This document shows, in pieces, positions 46,152-58,534 of a DNA stretch of 64,000 bases (position 1 is its first letter; every line of letters begins with the position of its first letter). The notes beneath the pieces are model-generated. The model saw nothing but the letters and a program-made list of their open reading frames with translations. It ran no database searches and was not told the origin of the DNA. The translations under genes and the position numbers were made by a program. Source of the DNA: Pseudomonas fluorescens (GTDB taxonomy: Bacteria > Pseudomonadota > Gammaproteobacteria > Pseudomonadales > Pseudomonadaceae); assembly GCF_002837185.1 (NCBI RefSeq), contig NZ_KZ477997.1, positions 16,200 through 80,199 on the forward strand. The letters run 5' to 3'.

Positions 46152-47684
46152 TTACCGGGCCGAAGCGAGTTGAGAGAAGGCGGTGCCGAACCACTGCTGC
46201 ACGCCATGCATCGTCGCGGCAGAAGTGTCCAGGAACGGTTGCGGGTACACGCCGATGTAGATCAGCAGTACCGCAAGGCCGAGCACCATGATCAGTTCGC
46301 GCGCATCCATCCCTTGCAGGACAGTGTCGGACTTGGCCGGGCCGAAGTAGGCGCGGTGGATCATGATCAGCGAGTAAACCGAACCAAACACCAGGCCGGA
46401 GGTAGCAATCGCACTGATCCACGGCGTCTGCACGAAGGCACCCATCAGGATCAGGAACTCGCCGATGAAGTTACCGGTACCCGGCAAGCCCAGCGACGCG
46501 GCGGCGAAGAACAGGCTGATTGCCGGCAGGTAAGCGATGCGCGACCACACGCCACCCATTTCACGCATGTCACGGGTGTGCAGGCGCTCGTACAGCTGAC
46601 CACTCAGGATAAAGAGTGCAGCGGCCGAAACACCGTGGGCCAACATCTGGATCACTGCGCCTTGCAGCGCCAGTTGGCTGCCGGAGTAGATGCCGATCAG
46701 TACGAAACCCATGTGGGAAACGGACGAGAAGGCGATCAGACGCTTGATGTCGGTCTGTGCGAAGGCCAGGAACGCACCGTAGAAAATCCCGATCAGACCC
46801 AGGGTCATGGCGATCGGCGCGAACTCGGCCGACGCATTCGGGAACAGCGGCAAGGCGAAACGCAGCAGGCCGTAGGCAGCGGTCTTCAGCAGGATACCGG
46901 CCAAGTCGACAGAACCGGCCGTCGGCGCCTGGGCGTGGGCGTCAGGCAACCAGGAGTGGAACGGCACCACCGGCAGCTTCACCGCGAACGCGATGAAGAA
47001 GCCCAGCATCAGCACGTACTCGGTGGTCAGCGACATCTTGGTTTTCAACAGGTCGGCGTAGTTGAACGTAATCACGCCCGTGCTGTTGAAGTTGACCAGT
47101 ACCAGACCCAGGATCGCCACCAACATGATCAGGCCGGAAGCCTGGGTGAAGATGAAGAACTTGGTCGCCGCGTAGATCCGGGTTTTCTTGCCGTCCGAAG
47201 AACTGTGACCCCAGAGCGCGATGAGGAAGTACATCGGCACCAGCATCATTTCCCAGAAGAAGAAGAACATGAACAGGTCCAGCGCCAGGAACACGCCGAC
47301 AACGCCGCCCAGGATCCACATCAGGTTCAGGTGGAAGAAGCCCACGTGACGCTGGATCTCTTTCCACGAGCAGAGTACCGAAAGGATACCCAGCAGGCCG
47401 GTCAGCAGGATCATCAACAGCGACAGGCCGTCGAGGGCCAGGTGCACGTTGATGCCGAAGCGCTGGATCCACACGTGCTTGAATTCAAGCGCGAAGGTTG
47501 GATCGGCACCCGGTGCCGGAGCAAATGAATAGTCGCCATGGGCCCACAGCCAGAGGCCGAGTGCGAGTTCAAGGGACATGGTCAGCAACGCAATCCAGCG
47601 GGGGAGGGTGGCGCCGAAGCGTTCACCCATCCAGCAGAGCAGGCCGCCGATAAAGGGGATCAGGATTAGCCAGGGCAGAATCAT
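46152..47684 (-). CDS. nuoM: NADH-quinone oxidoreductase subunit M
   Basis: A 510-residue antiporter-like subunit of complex [21 protein letters not shown] contains the key helix 5 glutamate and [20 protein letters not shown] the helix 7 lysine and cavity motif. It pumps protons in concert with NuoL and NuoN. Spacing to nuoL is about 50 bases, the second-largest in the distal part of the operon. Confidence 0.98.
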   Translation of the reverse strand: MILPWLILIPFIGGLLCWMGERFGATLPRWIALLTMSLELALGLWLWAHGDYSFAPAPGADPTFALEFKHVWIQRFGINVHLALDGLSLLMILLTGLLGILSVLCSWKEIQRHVGFFHLNLMWILGGVVGVFLALDLFMFFFFWEMMLVPMYFLIALWGHSSSDGKKTRIYAATKFFIFTQASGLIMLVAILGLVLVNFNSTGVITFNYADLLKTKMSLTTEYVLMLGFFIAFAVKLPVVPFHSWLPDAHAQAPTAGSVDLAGILLKTAAYGLLRFALPLFPNASAEFAPIAMTLGLIGIFYGAFLAFAQTDIKRLIAFSSVSHMGFVLIGIYSGSQLALQGAVIQMLAHGVSAAALFILSGQLYERLHTRDMREMGGVWSRIAYLPAISLFFAAASLGLPGTGNFIGEFLILMGAFVQTPWISAIATSGLVFGSVYSLIMIHRAYFGPAKSDTVLQGMDARELIMVLGLAVLLIYIGVYPQPFLDTSAATMHGVQQWFGTAFSQLASAR

Positions 47685-47733
47685 GACAGGCTCGTTTCCT
47701 TTCGCAAGTTCGCAAAGATCGCAATGTTCATAG

Positions 47734-49587
47734 TCAAACCGCTACCACAACGATGGCGCCGATCACCAGCACGGCACCTGCCGCCATGGAAGCTGCATAC
47801 CAACGCAATTGGCCCGTCTCGCTGCGACTCAGGGCGGTGTGACCGGCCTTGGCGGCACGCGGGATCAAACCGATGGTCTGGTCGAGCGGGTCTTTACGCA
47901 GTACATGGCTGATGGCGAGGTAAGGCTTGACGAACAGTTTGTCGTAGAGCCAATCGAAGCCCCAGGCAGCAAACCACCAGGCCGACAGGAAACGACCAAT
48001 GCCACTGTTGGCAACGGCCGTCACGAAGCGACGCTTGCCGAGGAACAGCAGGGCCGCCAGCAGGATACCAGCGATGGCGATGGCGCCCGAGGCGATTTCC
48101 AGGCTGTGCTTGTCCGCGCCGCCGGCATGGCCGACGCTTTCCGGCAGTACACCGGCCAGTGGCGGAGTGATCAGCGCGCCGATGAAGGTCGACAGGATGA
48201 TCAGCACCGACAATGGCAACCAATGCGAGATGCCGTGGCCTGCGTGTGCTTCGGTCTTGGCTTCACCGTGGAAGGTGATGAAGATCAGGCGGAAGGTGTA
48301 CAGCGAGGTCATGAACGCGCCCACCAGGCCTGCGTACAGCAGGTTTTGGTTGCCGCTGGCAAAGGCTTCCCAGAGGATTTCGTCTTTCGAGTAGAAACCG
48401 GCGGTTACCAATGGCAGGGCTGCGAGCGCGGCACCACCGACGATGAAGCTGGCGTAGGCCAGTGGCAGCTTCTTCCACAGGCCACCCATCTTGAAGATGT
48501 TCTGCTCGTGGTGGCAGGCGACGATCACCGCACCGGAAGCAAGGAACAGCAGGGCCTTGAAGAAGGCGTGGGTCATCAGGTGGAAGATCGCTGCGTCCCA
48601 GGCGCCGACGCCCAGGGCCAGGAACATGTAGCCGATCTGGCTCATGGTCGAGTAGGCGAGGATACGCTTGATATCGGTCTGTACCAGTGCGGCGAAGCCG
48701 GCCAGCACCAGGGTCACGCCACCGACGATGCCTACAAGATGCAGGATATCCGGCGCCAGCGTGAACAGACCGTGGGTTCGGGCAATCAGGTAGACACCGG
48801 CAGTCACCATGGTCGCGGCGTGGATCAGTGCCGACACCGGGGTAGGACCGGCCATCGCATCCGCCAGCCAGGTCTGCAGCGGCAGTTGCGCGGATTTACC
48901 GACAGCGCCGCCCAGCAGCATCAGGGTCGCCAGGGTGATCCAGAAGTCGCCGACCTGGAATTTTTGCGGTGCCAGCACCAGCAGTTCCTGGATATTCAGC
49001 GTGCCTACCTGTTGGAACAGGATGAACAGGCCAATGGCCATGAACACGTCGCCGATACGGGTGACGATAAACGCCTTGAGCGCGGCGTTACCGTTGTTGC
49101 GGTTGCTGTAGTAGAAACCGATCAACAGGTACGAGCACAGGCCCACGCCTTCCCAGCCGAAGTACAGGAACAACAGGTTATCGCCGAGCACCAGGAACAG
49201 CATGCTGGCGATAAACAGGTTGGTGTACGAGAAGAAGCGCGAGTAGCCCGCTTCACCGCGCATGTACCAGGACGCGAACAGGTGGATCAGGAAACCCACA
49301 CCCACCACCACGCCGAGCATGGTGATCGACAGGCCGTCGACATAGAGGGCGAAGTTGGGCTTGAAGCCCTCCACCGACATCCACTGCCACAGCACCAGCG
49401 TGTAATGACCGCCTTCCGGGGGCGCGACGTTGAATTGCCAGATGACGTAGGCGGCCACGATGGCCGACAGGCCAATCGAGCCCACGCCGATCAGGGCCGA
49501 GAGGTTCTCCGACCAGCGTCCGCGAGAGAACGACAGCAGCAGGAAACCGATCAGGGGAAATACGAAAGTCAGAAAGATCATGTTCAT
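47734..49587 (-). CDS. nuoL: NADH-quinone oxidoreductase subunit L
   Basis: A 617-residue distal pumping subunit of complex [21 protein letters not shown] and [20 protein letters not shown] carry the conserved proton-path residues. After the 14-helix core comes the long amphipathic lateral helix and the C-terminal helix (around 520-617). It overlaps nuoK by four bases and starts [12 protein letters not shown]. Confidence 0.98.
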   Translation of the reverse strand: MNMIFLTFVFPLIGFLLLSFSRGRWSENLSALIGVGSIGLSAIVAAYVIWQFNVAPPEGGHYTLVLWQWMSVEGFKPNFALYVDGLSITMLGVVVGVGFLIHLFASWYMRGEAGYSRFFSYTNLFIASMLFLVLGDNLLFLYFGWEGVGLCSYLLIGFYYSNRNNGNAALKAFIVTRIGDVFMAIGLFILFQQVGTLNIQELLVLAPQKFQVGDFWITLATLMLLGGAVGKSAQLPLQTWLADAMAGPTPVSALIHAATMVTAGVYLIARTHGLFTLAPDILHLVGIVGGVTLVLAGFAALVQTDIKRILAYSTMSQIGYMFLALGVGAWDAAIFHLMTHAFFKALLFLASGAVIVACHHEQNIFKMGGLWKKLPLAYASFIVGGAALAALPLVTAGFYSKDEILWEAFASGNQNLLYAGLVGAFMTSLYTFRLIFITFHGEAKTEAHAGHGISHWLPLSVLIILSTFIGALITPPLAGVLPESVGHAGGADKHSLEIASGAIAIAGILLAALLFLGKRRFVTAVANSGIGRFLSAWWFAAWGFDWLYDKLFVKPYLAISHVLRKDPLDQTIGLIPRAAKAGHTALSRSETGQLRWYAASMAAGAVLVIGAIVVVAV

Positions 49588-49892
49588 CCGCGCATCTCAC
49601 TGGCAGCGTCGATATCAAGCGTGTGGAAGCGACGATACAGTTGCAGCAGGATCGCCAGGCCAATGCTGGCCTCGGCGGCTGCCAGGCTGATCACCAGGAT
49701 GAACATGACTTGTCCATCCGGCTGGCCCCAACGTGCACCCGCCACGATAAACGCCAGTGCCGCAGCGTTCATCATGATTTCCAGGCTCATCAACACGAAC
49801 AGAATGTTACGGCGAACCATCAGGCCGACCAGGCCAAGGCAGAACAGGATGCCGGCGACCGCCAGACCATGCTCCAAAGGGATAGCAGGCAT
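49584..49892 (-). CDS. nuoK: NADH-quinone oxidoreductase subunit K
   Basis: A 102-residue, three-helix subunit ([20 protein letters not shown] holds the conserved glutamate; [16 protein letters not shown] tail). Two ATGs are possible: 49892 (MPAIPLEHG) has AGGAG eight bases upstream and matches the normal length; 49898 would overlap the nuoJ stop but has the ribosome site too close. I use 49892. Confidence 0.95.
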   Translation of the reverse strand: MPAIPLEHGLAVAGILFCLGLVGLMVRRNILFVLMSLEIMMNAAALAFIVAGARWGQPDGQVMFILVISLAAAEASIGLAILLQLYRRFHTLDIDAASEMRG

Positions 49893-49894
49893 CG

Positions 49895-50398
49895 TCATTG
49901 CTCCTTGGCTTCGTTGCGGCCCAAGTGGAAGGCGGTGATGGCTGCGGCGAGCAGCAGCATCGAAGCCAGTTCGACCACCAGCAGGTACGGGCCGAACAGG
50001 CTGACGCCGACGGCTTTCGCGTCCACGGTGGTGTGGCCGATGGCCTGGCCGCTCTGGTGAGCGAACAGCACATACAGTAGTTCACCCAGCAGCAAGGCTG
50101 CGAGGACAACCGGGCCGAGCCAGATGCCGGGCTTGAGCCAGACGCGTTCCTGGGCGACCGAGGCCGGCCCCAGGTTGAGCATCATCACCACAAACACGAA
50201 CAGCACCATGATGGCGCCGGCGTAGGCGATCACTTCCAGTACACCGGCGAACGGTGCGCCGAGGGCAAAGAACGTCATGGCCACGGCGATCAGCGAAATG
50301 ATCAGGTAGAGCAGGGCGTGCACGGGGTTGGTGTTGGTGATCACGCGAAGCGTGGACACCACTGCAATACCCGATGCGAAATAGAAAGCGAATTCCAT
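49895..50398 (-). CDS. nuoJ: NADH-quinone oxidoreductase subunit J
   Basis: A 167-residue membrane subunit with five helices; the conserved [20 protein letters not shown] and [20 protein letters not shown] (pi-bulge region in helix 3) are present. It lies ten bases behind nuoI. Confidence 0.97.
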   Translation of the reverse strand: MEFAFYFASGIAVVSTLRVITNTNPVHALLYLIISLIAVAMTFFALGAPFAGVLEVIAYAGAIMVLFVFVVMMLNLGPASVAQERVWLKPGIWLGPVVLAALLLGELLYVLFAHQSGQAIGHTTVDAKAVGVSLFGPYLLVVELASMLLLAAAITAFHLGRNEAKEQ

Positions 50399-50407
50399 CT
50401 TTCTTCC

Positions 50408-50956
50408 TTAAGGCAGCAAGCTCTTCACGTTGATCGGCTCGGCTTCGTTTTGTGCGGCGCCTTTGGGCTTACCGGCAACGGCCATACCTGCAACACGATA
50501 GAAGTTGTAATCAGGGTTTTTACCGGGACCAGAGATCAGCAGATCTTCTTTCTCGTACACCAGGTCCTGACGTTTGAACTCGGCCATCTCGAAATCCGGC
50601 GTGAGCTGGATCGCGGTGGTCGGGCAAGCTTCCTCGCAGAGGCCGCAGAAAATGCAGCGCGAGAAGTTGATGCGGAAGAAGTCCGGGTACCAGCGACCGT
50701 CTTCGGTTTCAGCTTTCTGCAGGGAGATGCAACCCACCGGGCACGCCACGGCGCACAGGTTGCAGGCTACGCAACGCTCTTCGCCATCGGGGTCGCGGGT
50801 CAGTACGATGCGGCCGCGATAGCGCGGCGGCAGGTACACCGCCTCTTCCGGGTATTGCAGGGTGTCGCGTTTGCGAAAGCCGTGACCGAACACCATCACC
50901 AGGCTTCGCAACTGGGTACCGGTACCCTTAACGATGTCGCCAATATATTTGAACAT
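50408..50956 (-). CDS. nuoI: NADH-quinone oxidoreductase subunit I
   Basis: A 182-residue ferredoxin-like subunit at the membrane edge. It holds two [4Fe-4S] clusters (N6a, N6b) through Cys62/65/68/72 ([12 protein letters not shown]) and Cys101/104/107/111 ([12 protein letters not shown]). It passes electrons from NuoG to NuoB. Length and start ([11 protein letters not shown]) are normal. Confidence 0.98.
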   Translation of the reverse strand: MFKYIGDIVKGTGTQLRSLVMVFGHGFRKRDTLQYPEEAVYLPPRYRGRIVLTRDPDGEERCVACNLCAVACPVGCISLQKAETEDGRWYPDFFRINFSRCIFCGLCEEACPTTAIQLTPDFEMAEFKRQDLVYEKEDLLISGPGKNPDYNFYRVAGMAVAGKPKGAAQNEAEPINVKSLLP

Positions 50957-50967
50957 GGGTCAAATCC

Positions 50968-51975
50968 TCACTGAACCGCGGCAGCCGGCGTGTTCAACAA
51001 CACGACGGCAGCCGTCACCAGCAAATTGATCAGGGTCAGCGGCAGGCAGAATCTCCAGCTGAAATCCATCACCTGGTCATAGCGCGGGCGCGGAATCGAG
51101 GCGCGCAGCAGGATGAACAGCATGATGAAGAACGCGGTCTTCAGGAAGAACCAGAAGAAGGCCAACTGCGGCAGGATGCCGAACGGGCCATGCCAGCCGC
51201 CGAAGAACAGCGTGACCAGCAGGGCCGAGATCAAGATGATGCCGATGTACTCACCGACGAAGAACATGCCCCACTTCATGCCGGCATATTCAATGTGGTA
51301 ACCGTCGGCCAGTTCCTGTTCCGCTTCCGGCTGGTCGAAGGGGTGACGGTGCGTCACGGCCACGCCCGCGATGAAGAAGGTACAGAAGCCAAAGAACTGC
51401 GGAATGATGAACCACAGGTTCTGTGCCTGGTACTCGACGATATCGCGCATGTTGAACGAGCCAACCTGCACCACGATGCCCATCAGTGCCAAGCCCATGA
51501 ACACTTCATAGGACACGGTTTGCGCCGAGGCCCGCAAGCTGCCCAGCAGGGCAAACTTGTTGTTGCTCGACCAACCGGCGAACAGCACCGCATACACCGA
51601 CAGGCCGGCCATGGCAAAGAAGAACAGCAAGCCGATGTTCAAGTCCGCCACGCCCCAGGTCGGGGTGATCGGGATGATCGCGAAAGCGATCAGCAAGGCG
51701 CTCATGGCCACGACCGGCGCCAGGGTGAAGATCACCTTGTCGGCAAACGGCGGAGTCCAGTCTTCCTTGAAGAACATTTTCAGCATGTCGGCCGCGATCT
51801 GGAACATGCCGAACGGACCGACGCGGTTCGGACCGTAGCGGTCCTGCCACCAGCCCAGCAGGCGACGTTCGACGAAGCTGAGCAGGGCGCCCGCCACGAC
51901 CACGGCCAACAGGATCACGATGGCCTTGACCACCGAGATGATCACGTCGATCACTTCAGGAGTGAACCAAGTCAT
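50968..51975 (-). CDS. nuoH: NADH-quinone oxidoreductase subunit H
   Basis: A 335-residue membrane subunit with eight helices that forms part of the quinone chamber. [20 protein letters not shown] and the acidic loop [20 protein letters not shown] are family signatures. ATG 51975 overlaps the nuoG stop by four bases. Confidence 0.98.
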   Translation of the reverse strand: MTWFTPEVIDVIISVVKAIVILLAVVVAGALLSFVERRLLGWWQDRYGPNRVGPFGMFQIAADMLKMFFKEDWTPPFADKVIFTLAPVVAMSALLIAFAIIPITPTWGVADLNIGLLFFFAMAGLSVYAVLFAGWSSNNKFALLGSLRASAQTVSYEVFMGLALMGIVVQVGSFNMRDIVEYQAQNLWFIIPQFFGFCTFFIAGVAVTHRHPFDQPEAEQELADGYHIEYAGMKWGMFFVGEYIGIILISALLVTLFFGGWHGPFGILPQLAFFWFFLKTAFFIMLFILLRASIPRPRYDQVMDFSWRFCLPLTLINLLVTAAVVLLNTPAAAVQ

Positions 51976-54686
51976 TGCGCTGCCTCCTGCAGACCGTCAA
52001 CAGTGTGGCCAAAGATCGCGGGAGGAATACCGGCGAGGCCTTTTGGCAGTGCAACCAGGCCGGCGCCCAGCTCATCGTTGATGCGCAGCGGCAGACGCAA
52101 GGTCTGGCCGGCTACGCTCAGGCTGAGCAGGGCACCGTCGTTGACGCCCAGGCGGTCGGCTTCGGACTTGGCCAGCGACACATAGGCGGCCGGAATGCGT
52201 TCTTGAACCGGCGCGGCCTTGGAAGAGGTCTCTTCGCTGCCGAACAGGTGGAAGAACGGCACGACCTGCCAGGTGCCCGGCGCCGGGTTGAACGGACGCG
52301 GTACCGCAGCAAACCAGTTCAGCGAGTCACCGGTGCTTTCGATCAGGCGGGTGCCCGGGTCGCCAGCGCGGATGTGACCCCCGACTTCGTCCTGGAACTT
52401 GTTCCAGGCCTGCGGCGAGTTCCAGCCCGGCGACCAGGCGAACGGCACCTGCTGACGCGGTTCGGCCGAACCCGAGTAACCTTCCATGGAGAAGGCGAAC
52501 GCGGTGTCGATGTCTTGCGGGGTACGCGGCTCATGCACGCTGATGTCGGCGCGCATGGCGGTACGACCGGAATAACGCAACGGTTCACGCGCCAGTTTCA
52601 GACCCTTGATGCGGAACGCGGCGGACGGTGCAGCATCGACGATGCGTGCCAGTTGCGGCGCGCTCGCGGCGGTAGCAGCGGTGACGTGGTCGAGCTGGGT
52701 CCAGTCGATCGGCTGGTTCAGCAGGGTGGCGCGCAGAGCGTGCAGCCAGCGCCAGCCTTCATGCACCAGGATGCTGGCGTCCATGTACTTCGGATCGAAC
52801 ACCTGGAAGAAACGCTGGGCGCGGCCTTCCTGGCTGACCAGCGTGCCGTCGCCTTCGGCGAAGCTGGCAGCCGGCAATACCAGGTGCGCACGCTCGCTGG
52901 TGGCGGTCTTCTGGTGGTCGGCAACGATCAGCACCTTGGCGGCGTTGAGCGCAGCGTCAACCTTGGCCGCAGCGGTGCGGGTGTACAGGTCGTTTTCCAG
53001 CACGACGATGGCGTCGGCATTGCCGTCGATCACCGCTTGCAGCGCGGCATCCACGGACTCGCCGCCGAGCATGGCCAGGCCGAGGCTGTTGGCTTCCGGC
53101 ACGACCAGGCTGATGGAGCCGTTCTTGTCGCGCAGCTTCAGGGCCTTGGCGATGTTGGCGGCGGCTTCGATCAGCGCCTTGGAGCCCAGGGAGGTCCCGG
53201 CAATGATCAATGGACGCTTGGCCGCCAGCAGGGCGTCGGCGATGCGTTGGGCCAGTTCCACGGCTTCAGTGTCCAGGCCTTCGACGGCCGGTGCGCTGGC
53301 GTCGAGGGCGTGGGCCACGGCGAAGCCGAGGCGGGCCAGGTCGTCCGGTGCGGCGTGGACGCATTCTTCGGCGATGTCGTCGAGCTTGGTTTCAGCCAGG
53401 GACGCGATAAACAGCGGGTTCAGCGCGTGCTGGCCGATGTTTTTCACCGCAGCGTCAAGCCACGGCTGTACGCGCATGGCGTCGGCCATTTCTTCGGCCT
53501 TGCCTTTGACCGATTGGCGCAGCGACAACGCGATACGTGCGGCGGTCTGGGTCAGGTCTTCACCGAGCACGAAGATCGCATCGTGATCTTCGATGTCGCG
53601 CATGTTCGGCACTGGCAGCGGGCTGTCGTTGAGCACTTGCAGGACCAGGCGGATACGCTCCAGCTCGCCGGCTTCGATGCCGCTGTAAAAGTGCTCGGCG
53701 CCGACCAGTTCGCGCAACGCGAAGTTGCTTTCGAGGCTGGCCCGGGGCGAACCGATACCGACGATATTACGGCCGCGCAACAGGTCGGCGGCTTTATCCA
53801 GCGCCGCGTCCAGGCTCAATTTGGCGCCATCGGCCAGCAGTGGCTGGCGTGGGCGGTCTTCGCGGTTGACGTAGCCATAGCCGAAACGGCCGCGGTCGCA
53901 CAGGAAGTACTGGTTGACCGAACCGTTGAAGCGGTTTTCGATACGGCGCAGTTCACCGTAGCGCTCGCCCGGGGAGATGTTGCAACCGCTGGAGCAGCCA
54001 TGGCAGATGCTCGGGGCGAATTGCATGTCCCACTTGCGGTTGTAGCGCTCGGAGTGAGTCTTGTCGGTGAACACACCGGTCGGGCAGACCTCGGTGAGGT
54101 TGCCGGAGAATTCGCTCTCGAGCACGCCGTCTTCAACGCGACCGAAGTACACGTTGTCGTGGGCGCCAAATACGCCGAGGTCGGTGCCGCCGGCATAGTC
54201 TTTATAGAAGCGCACGCAGCGGTAGCAGGCGATGCAGCGGTTCATCTCGTGGGAAATGAACGGGCCGAGGTCCTGGTTCTGGTGGGTACGCTTGGTGAAG
54301 CGATAACGGCGCTCGTTGTGGCCGGTCATCACCGTCATGTCTTGCAGGTGGCAGTGACCGCCTTCCTCACAGACCGGGCAGTCGTGGGGGTGGTTGGTCA
54401 TCAGCCATTCGACCACGCTGGCGCGGAACGCCTTGGATTCTTCATCGTCGATGGAGATCCAGGTGTTGTCGGTGGCTGGGGTCATGCACGACATGACGAT
54501 ACGACCACGGGTGTCGTTCTCGTCGGTGTATTGCTTGACCGCACACTGGCGACAGGCACCGACGCTACCAAGCGCGGGGTGCCAGCAGAAATACGGGATG
54601 TCGAGGCCGAGTGACAGACATGCCTGTAACAGGTTGTCCGCCCCATCGACTTCGAGCGCTTTGCCGTCTACGTGGATAGTGGCCAT
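51972..54686 (-). CDS. nuoG: NADH-quinone oxidoreductase subunit G
   Basis: The 904-residue peripheral-arm subunit. The N-terminal [2Fe-2S] domain has Cys34, Cys45, Cys48 and Cys67 ([16 protein letters not shown]), followed by the His-Cys3 cluster region ([18 protein letters not shown]) and further [4Fe-4S] clusters ([10 protein letters not shown]; the CHGCSSGCN block near 230). The molybdopterin-oxidoreductase-like domain fills the rest. It starts about 136 bases after the nuoF stop, a gap that contains a terminator-like hairpin. Confidence 0.98.
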   Translation of the reverse strand: MATIHVDGKALEVDGADNLLQACLSLGLDIPYFCWHPALGSVGACRQCAVKQYTDENDTRGRIVMSCMTPATDNTWISIDDEESKAFRASVVEWLMTNHPHDCPVCEEGGHCHLQDMTVMTGHNERRYRFTKRTHQNQDLGPFISHEMNRCIACYRCVRFYKDYAGGTDLGVFGAHDNVYFGRVEDGVLESEFSGNLTEVCPTGVFTDKTHSERYNRKWDMQFAPSICHGCSSGCNISPGERYGELRRIENRFNGSVNQYFLCDRGRFGYGYVNREDRPRQPLLADGAKLSLDAALDKAADLLRGRNIVGIGSPRASLESNFALRELVGAEHFYSGIEAGELERIRLVLQVLNDSPLPVPNMRDIEDHDAIFVLGEDLTQTAARIALSLRQSVKGKAEEMADAMRVQPWLDAAVKNIGQHALNPLFIASLAETKLDDIAEECVHAAPDDLARLGFAVAHALDASAPAVEGLDTEAVELAQRIADALLAAKRPLIIAGTSLGSKALIEAAANIAKALKLRDKNGSISLVVPEANSLGLAMLGGESVDAALQAVIDGNADAIVVLENDLYTRTAAAKVDAALNAAKVLIVADHQKTATSERAHLVLPAASFAEGDGTLVSQEGRAQRFFQVFDPKYMDASILVHEGWRWLHALRATLLNQPIDWTQLDHVTAATAASAPQLARIVDAAPSAAFRIKGLKLAREPLRYSGRTAMRADISVHEPRTPQDIDTAFAFSMEGYSGSAEPRQQVPFAWSPGWNSPQAWNKFQDEVGGHIRAGDPGTRLIESTGDSLNWFAAVPRPFNPAPGTWQVVPFFHLFGSEETSSKAAPVQERIPAAYVSLAKSEADRLGVNDGALLSLSVAGQTLRLPLRINDELGAGLVALPKGLAGIPPAIFGHTVDGLQEAAQ

Positions 54687-54785
54687 GGTTCAAAGTTCTT
54701 CGTTGGCCCGTTGTCAGCGGGCGTGGCTAATGGAATCTTGTTATTCATGTGCATCTACACAGCCATCAAGGCGTCCGCACATGAG

Positions 54786-54822
54786 AAAAACGAAGGGCAC
54801 GGACCCTTCGCTTCTTTAAGCG
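54786..54822 (-). terminator. Terminator-like hairpin inside the nuo operon
   Basis: On the minus strand, CGAAGGG (54810-54804), a six-base loop and CCCTTCG (54797-54791) are followed by TTTTT. The stem can extend by a few A-T and G-T pairs on the outside. It starts about 13 bases after the nuoF stop and about 100 bases before nuoG. It has the form of an intrinsic terminator, so it may act as partial terminator or 3'-end processing site. Confidence 0.7.
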
Positions 54823-56181
54823 CTACGCACCGACCATGGTCGGTGATACCACCTGAGTGAGTTCGCCCGCGCGGGTTGGCGCGATGCCGGCCTCGAATTC
54901 AGGGCGGAAGTATTTGATTGCGCTGCCCAATGGCTCCACGGCGCCCGGTGCGTGAGCACAGAAGGTCTTGCCTGGGCCGAGGAAACCCACCAGACCGAGC
55001 AGGGTTTCGATATCACCCTCGCGGCCTTCGCCGTTTTCCAGGGCCATCAGCAGCTTGACGCTCCACGGCAGGCCGTCGCGGCAAGGGGTGCAGAAACCGC
55101 AGGATTCACGGGCAAAGAATTGCTCCATGTTGCGCAGCAACGAGACCATGTTCACCGTGTTGTCGACCGCCATCGCCAGGCCGGTGCCCATCCGGGTGCC
55201 CACCTTGCCGATGCCGCCGGCATACATTTGTGCATCGAGGTGCTCGGGCAGCAGGAAGCCGGTGCCCGCACCGCCTGGCTGCCAGGCTTTCAAGGTGTAG
55301 CCGTCGCGCATGCCGCCGGCGTAGTCCTCGAACAGCTCGCGCGCGGTGACGCCAAATGGCAGTTCCCACAGGCCCGGGTTCTTGACCTTGCCGGAAAAGC
55401 CCATGAGCTTGGTGCCCATGTCTTCACTGCCTTCACGGGCCAACGATTTGTACCAGTCCACGCCGTCGGCGATGATCGCCGGCACGTTGCACAGGGTCTC
55501 GACGTTGTTCACACAGGTCGGCTTGCCCCACACGCCCACGGCGGCAGGGAAGGGCGGCTTGGAGCGCGGGTTGGCGCGGCGGCCTTCGAGGGAGTTGATC
55601 AGTGCGGTTTCTTCACCGCAGATGTAACGTCCGGCGCCGGTGTGCACGAACAGCTCGAAGTCGAAGCCCGAACCCAGGATGTTCTTGCCCAGCAGGCCCG
55701 CCGCCTTGGCTTCGGCCACGGCACGGTTGAGGTGCTTGGCGGCGGTGGTGTATTCGCCACGCAGGAAGATATAACCCCGGTAGGTTTTCAGCGCGCGCGC
55801 GCTGATCAGCATGCCTTCGATCAGCAGATGGGGCAGTTGCTCCATCAGCATGCGGTCTTTCCAGGTGTTGGGCTCCATTTCATCCGCGTTGCATAGCAGG
55901 TAGCGGATGTTGATGGATTCGTCTTTGGGCATCAGGCCCCACTTCACGCCCGTGGGGAAGCCTGCACCGCCGCGGCCTTTGAGGCCGGCGTCCTTCACGG
56001 TCTGGACGATATCGTCCTGGGCCATGTCGGCGAACGCCTTGCGCGCGGCGGCGTAGCCGTTCTTGGCCTGGTATTCGTCGAGCCATACGGGCTCACCGTC
56101 GTCACGCAGGCGCCAGGTCAGCGGGTGGGTCTCGGCCGAACGCTTGATCAGGTTGGCCGGGCCGAAGGAAGTCAGGGTCAT
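54823..56181 (-). CDS. nuoF: NADH-quinone oxidoreductase subunit F
   Basis: A 452-residue NADH dehydrogenase subunit: it binds FMN and NADH ([10 protein letters not shown] at 69-78) and the N3 [4Fe-4S] cluster ([12 protein letters not shown], Cys361/364/367 plus a later Cys near 407). It is the electron entry point. ATG 56181 overlaps the nuoE stop by four bases. Confidence 0.98.
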   Translation of the reverse strand: MTLTSFGPANLIKRSAETHPLTWRLRDDGEPVWLDEYQAKNGYAAARKAFADMAQDDIVQTVKDAGLKGRGGAGFPTGVKWGLMPKDESINIRYLLCNADEMEPNTWKDRMLMEQLPHLLIEGMLISARALKTYRGYIFLRGEYTTAAKHLNRAVAEAKAAGLLGKNILGSGFDFELFVHTGAGRYICGEETALINSLEGRRANPRSKPPFPAAVGVWGKPTCVNNVETLCNVPAIIADGVDWYKSLAREGSEDMGTKLMGFSGKVKNPGLWELPFGVTARELFEDYAGGMRDGYTLKAWQPGGAGTGFLLPEHLDAQMYAGGIGKVGTRMGTGLAMAVDNTVNMVSLLRNMEQFFARESCGFCTPCRDGLPWSVKLLMALENGEGREGDIETLLGLVGFLGPGKTFCAHAPGAVEPLGSAIKYFRPEFEAGIAPTRAGELTQVVSPTMVGA

Positions 56182-56675
56182 GGGTAGCCCTCGAGCAATT
56201 GGGTCACGCCAGCAGGCTGTACGTCACCGAATGTGTCGTCGTCGATCATCAACGCCGGCGCCTTGTCGCAGTTGCCCAGGCAGCACACCGGCAGCAGCGT
56301 GAAGCGGCCGTCGGCGGTGGTCTGGCCCAGGCCGATGCCCAGCTTGGCTTGGATCTCGCTGACCACGGACTCGTGGCCACCGATGTAGCAGACCATGCTG
56401 TCGCACACGCGGATGATGTGGCGGCCCACTGGCTGGCGGAAGATCTGGCTGTAGAACGTGGCCACGCCTTCAACGTCGCTGGCGGGGATGCCGAGGATCT
56501 CGCCGATGGCGTAGAGGGCGCCGTCCGGCACCCAGCCACGTTCCTTCTGGACGATCTTCAAGGCCTCGATCGACGCCGCGCGCGGGTCTTCGTAGTGATG
56601 CAGCTCGTGCTCGATGGCCGAGCGCTCGGTTTCACTCAAGGTGAAACGGTCTGTCTGGATAAGCGTGCTGTTCAT
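56178..56675 (-). CDS. nuoE: NADH-quinone oxidoreductase subunit E
   Basis: A 165-residue thioredoxin-like subunit carrying the N1a [2Fe-2S] cluster, with the cysteines in [11 protein letters not shown] and [13 protein letters not shown]. It pairs with NuoF. It begins two bases after the nuoCD stop. Confidence 0.97.
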   Translation of the reverse strand: MNSTLIQTDRFTLSETERSAIEHELHHYEDPRAASIEALKIVQKERGWVPDGALYAIGEILGIPASDVEGVATFYSQIFRQPVGRHIIRVCDSMVCYIGGHESVVSEIQAKLGIGLGQTTADGRFTLLPVCCLGNCDKAPALMIDDDTFGDVQPAGVTQLLEGYP

Positions 56676-56677
56676 GC

Positions 56678-58462
56678 TTAGCGGTCCACGTCGGCCATAA
56701 CGAAATCGATACTACCCAGGTACGCAATCAAGTCCGCGACCATCTCGCCTTTGATCACCGAAGGGATCTGTTGCAAGTGCGGGAAGCTTGGGGTGCGAAT
56801 CCGGGTGCGGTAGCTCATGGTGCCGCCATCGCTCGTCAGGTAATAACTGTTGATGCCCTTGGTCGCTTCAATCATCTGGAAGGACTCGTTGGCCGGCATC
56901 ACCGGGCCCCACGAGACTTGCAGGAAGTGCGTGATCAGGGTTTCGATGTGCTGCAGCGTGCGCTCTTTGGGCGGCGGCGTGGTCAGCGGGTGATCCGCCT
57001 TGTACGGGCCGGCCGGCATGTTGCGCATGCACTGCTCGATGATCTTCAGGCTCTGGCGCATTTCTTCGACGCGCACGATGCAACGGTCGTAGGCGTCGCC
57101 ATTGGCCGCCAGCGGGACTTCGAATTCGAAGTTCTCGTAGCCGGAGTACGGGCGCGCTTTACGCAGGTCGAAATCGCAGCCGGTCGAACGCAGGCCAGCA
57201 CCGGTGACGCCCCATTCCAGGGCCTCTTTGGTGTTGTATTGCGCGACGCCGATGGTACGCCCCTTGAGGATGCTGTTATCCAGGGCGGCCTTCTGGTACT
57301 CGTCCAGACGCTTGGGCATCCAGTCGATGAATTCCTTGACCAGGCGCTCCCAGCCGTTCGGCAGGTCGTGGGCCACACCGCCAATGCGGTACCAGGCCGG
57401 ATGCAGGCGGAAACCGGTGATGGCTTCGATGACCTTGTAGGCGCGCTGGCGGTCGGTGAAGGTGAAGAACACCGGGGTCATGGCGCCAACGTCCTGGATA
57501 TAGGTACCCAGGAACAGCAGGTGGCTGGTGATACGGAAGAACTCGGCCATCATGATGCGGATGGTGTCGACGCGGTCCGGTACCTTGATGCCGGCCAGCT
57601 TCTCGACCGAGAGCACGTACGGCAGGTTGTTCATCACGCCGCCGAGGTAGTCGATACGGTCGGTGTACGGAATGAAGCTGTGCCACGACTGACGTTCGGC
57701 CATCTTCTCGGCACCACGGTGGTGGTAGCCGATGTCCGGCACGCAGTCGACGATTTCTTCGCCGTCCAGTTGCAGGATGATACGGAAGGCACCGTGAGCC
57801 GAAGGGTGGTTCGGGCCCAGGTTGAGGAACATGTAGTCCTCGTTGGTGCCGGAGCGCTTCATGCCCCAGTCTTCCGGCCGGAAGCGTGCAGCCTCTTCTT
57901 CAAGCTGCTGCTTGGCGAGGGTCAGGCTGAACGGGTCGAATTCGGTGGCGCGGGCAGGGTAGTCCTTGCGCAGCGGGTGACCTTCCCAGGTCGGCGGCAT
58001 CATGATGCGCGTCAGGTGCGGGTGGCCTGGGAAATCGATACCGAACATGTCCCAGACTTCGCGCTCGTACCAGCTGGCGTTCGGCCAGATACCGGTCACG
58101 GTCGGGACGCTCAGGTCGCTCTCGCTCAGCGCGACCTTGATCATCACGTCGCTGTTACGTTCCAGCGACATCAAGTGATAGAACACGGTGAAATCGGCGC
58201 CGCTCGGCAAACCCTGGCGCTTGGTGCGCAGACGCTCGTCCACGCCATGCAGGTCATAGAGCATGACGTACGGCTTGGGCAGATTGCGCAGGAAGCTCAG
58301 GACTTCGACGAGCCTGGCACGCGCCACCCACAGCACCGGCATACCGGTGCGTGTGGCCTGGGCGGTGAAGGCATCAGGGCCAAAACGGTTATTGAGTTCG
58401 ACAACCACATCCTGGTCGTCTGCCTTGTAAGGCGGGATATACAGAGCACTGCCTGTAGTCAT
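56678..58462 (-). CDS. nuoCD: NADH-quinone oxidoreductase fused subunit C/D
   Basis: A 594-residue fusion: NuoC at about 1-190 ([20 protein letters not shown]) and NuoD at about 205-594 ([40 protein letters not shown]), the quinone-site subunit. The fusion is usual in gamma-proteobacteria. ATG 58462 matches the family start. nuoB ends 72 bases upstream. Confidence 0.98.
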   Translation of the reverse strand: MTTGSALYIPPYKADDQDVVVELNNRFGPDAFTAQATRTGMPVLWVARARLVEVLSFLRNLPKPYVMLYDLHGVDERLRTKRQGLPSGADFTVFYHLMSLERNSDVMIKVALSESDLSVPTVTGIWPNASWYEREVWDMFGIDFPGHPHLTRIMMPPTWEGHPLRKDYPARATEFDPFSLTLAKQQLEEEAARFRPEDWGMKRSGTNEDYMFLNLGPNHPSAHGAFRIILQLDGEEIVDCVPDIGYHHRGAEKMAERQSWHSFIPYTDRIDYLGGVMNNLPYVLSVEKLAGIKVPDRVDTIRIMMAEFFRITSHLLFLGTYIQDVGAMTPVFFTFTDRQRAYKVIEAITGFRLHPAWYRIGGVAHDLPNGWERLVKEFIDWMPKRLDEYQKAALDNSILKGRTIGVAQYNTKEALEWGVTGAGLRSTGCDFDLRKARPYSGYENFEFEVPLAANGDAYDRCIVRVEEMRQSLKIIEQCMRNMPAGPYKADHPLTTPPPKERTLQHIETLITHFLQVSWGPVMPANESFQMIEATKGINSYYLTSDGGTMSYRTRIRTPSFPHLQQIPSVIKGEMVADLIAYLGSIDFVMADVDR

Positions 58463-58534
58463 GGTTTTTTATCGCTTTCGGTCAACGTAAAGAATGAAGC
58501 CAGGTTTTCGTTCTATAAAAAGAAGCGGGCTGGA

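Noticed and set aside
51975..54614. 879-codon plus-strand frame opposite nuoG
   Set aside because: Antisense shadow; nuoG is unambiguous.
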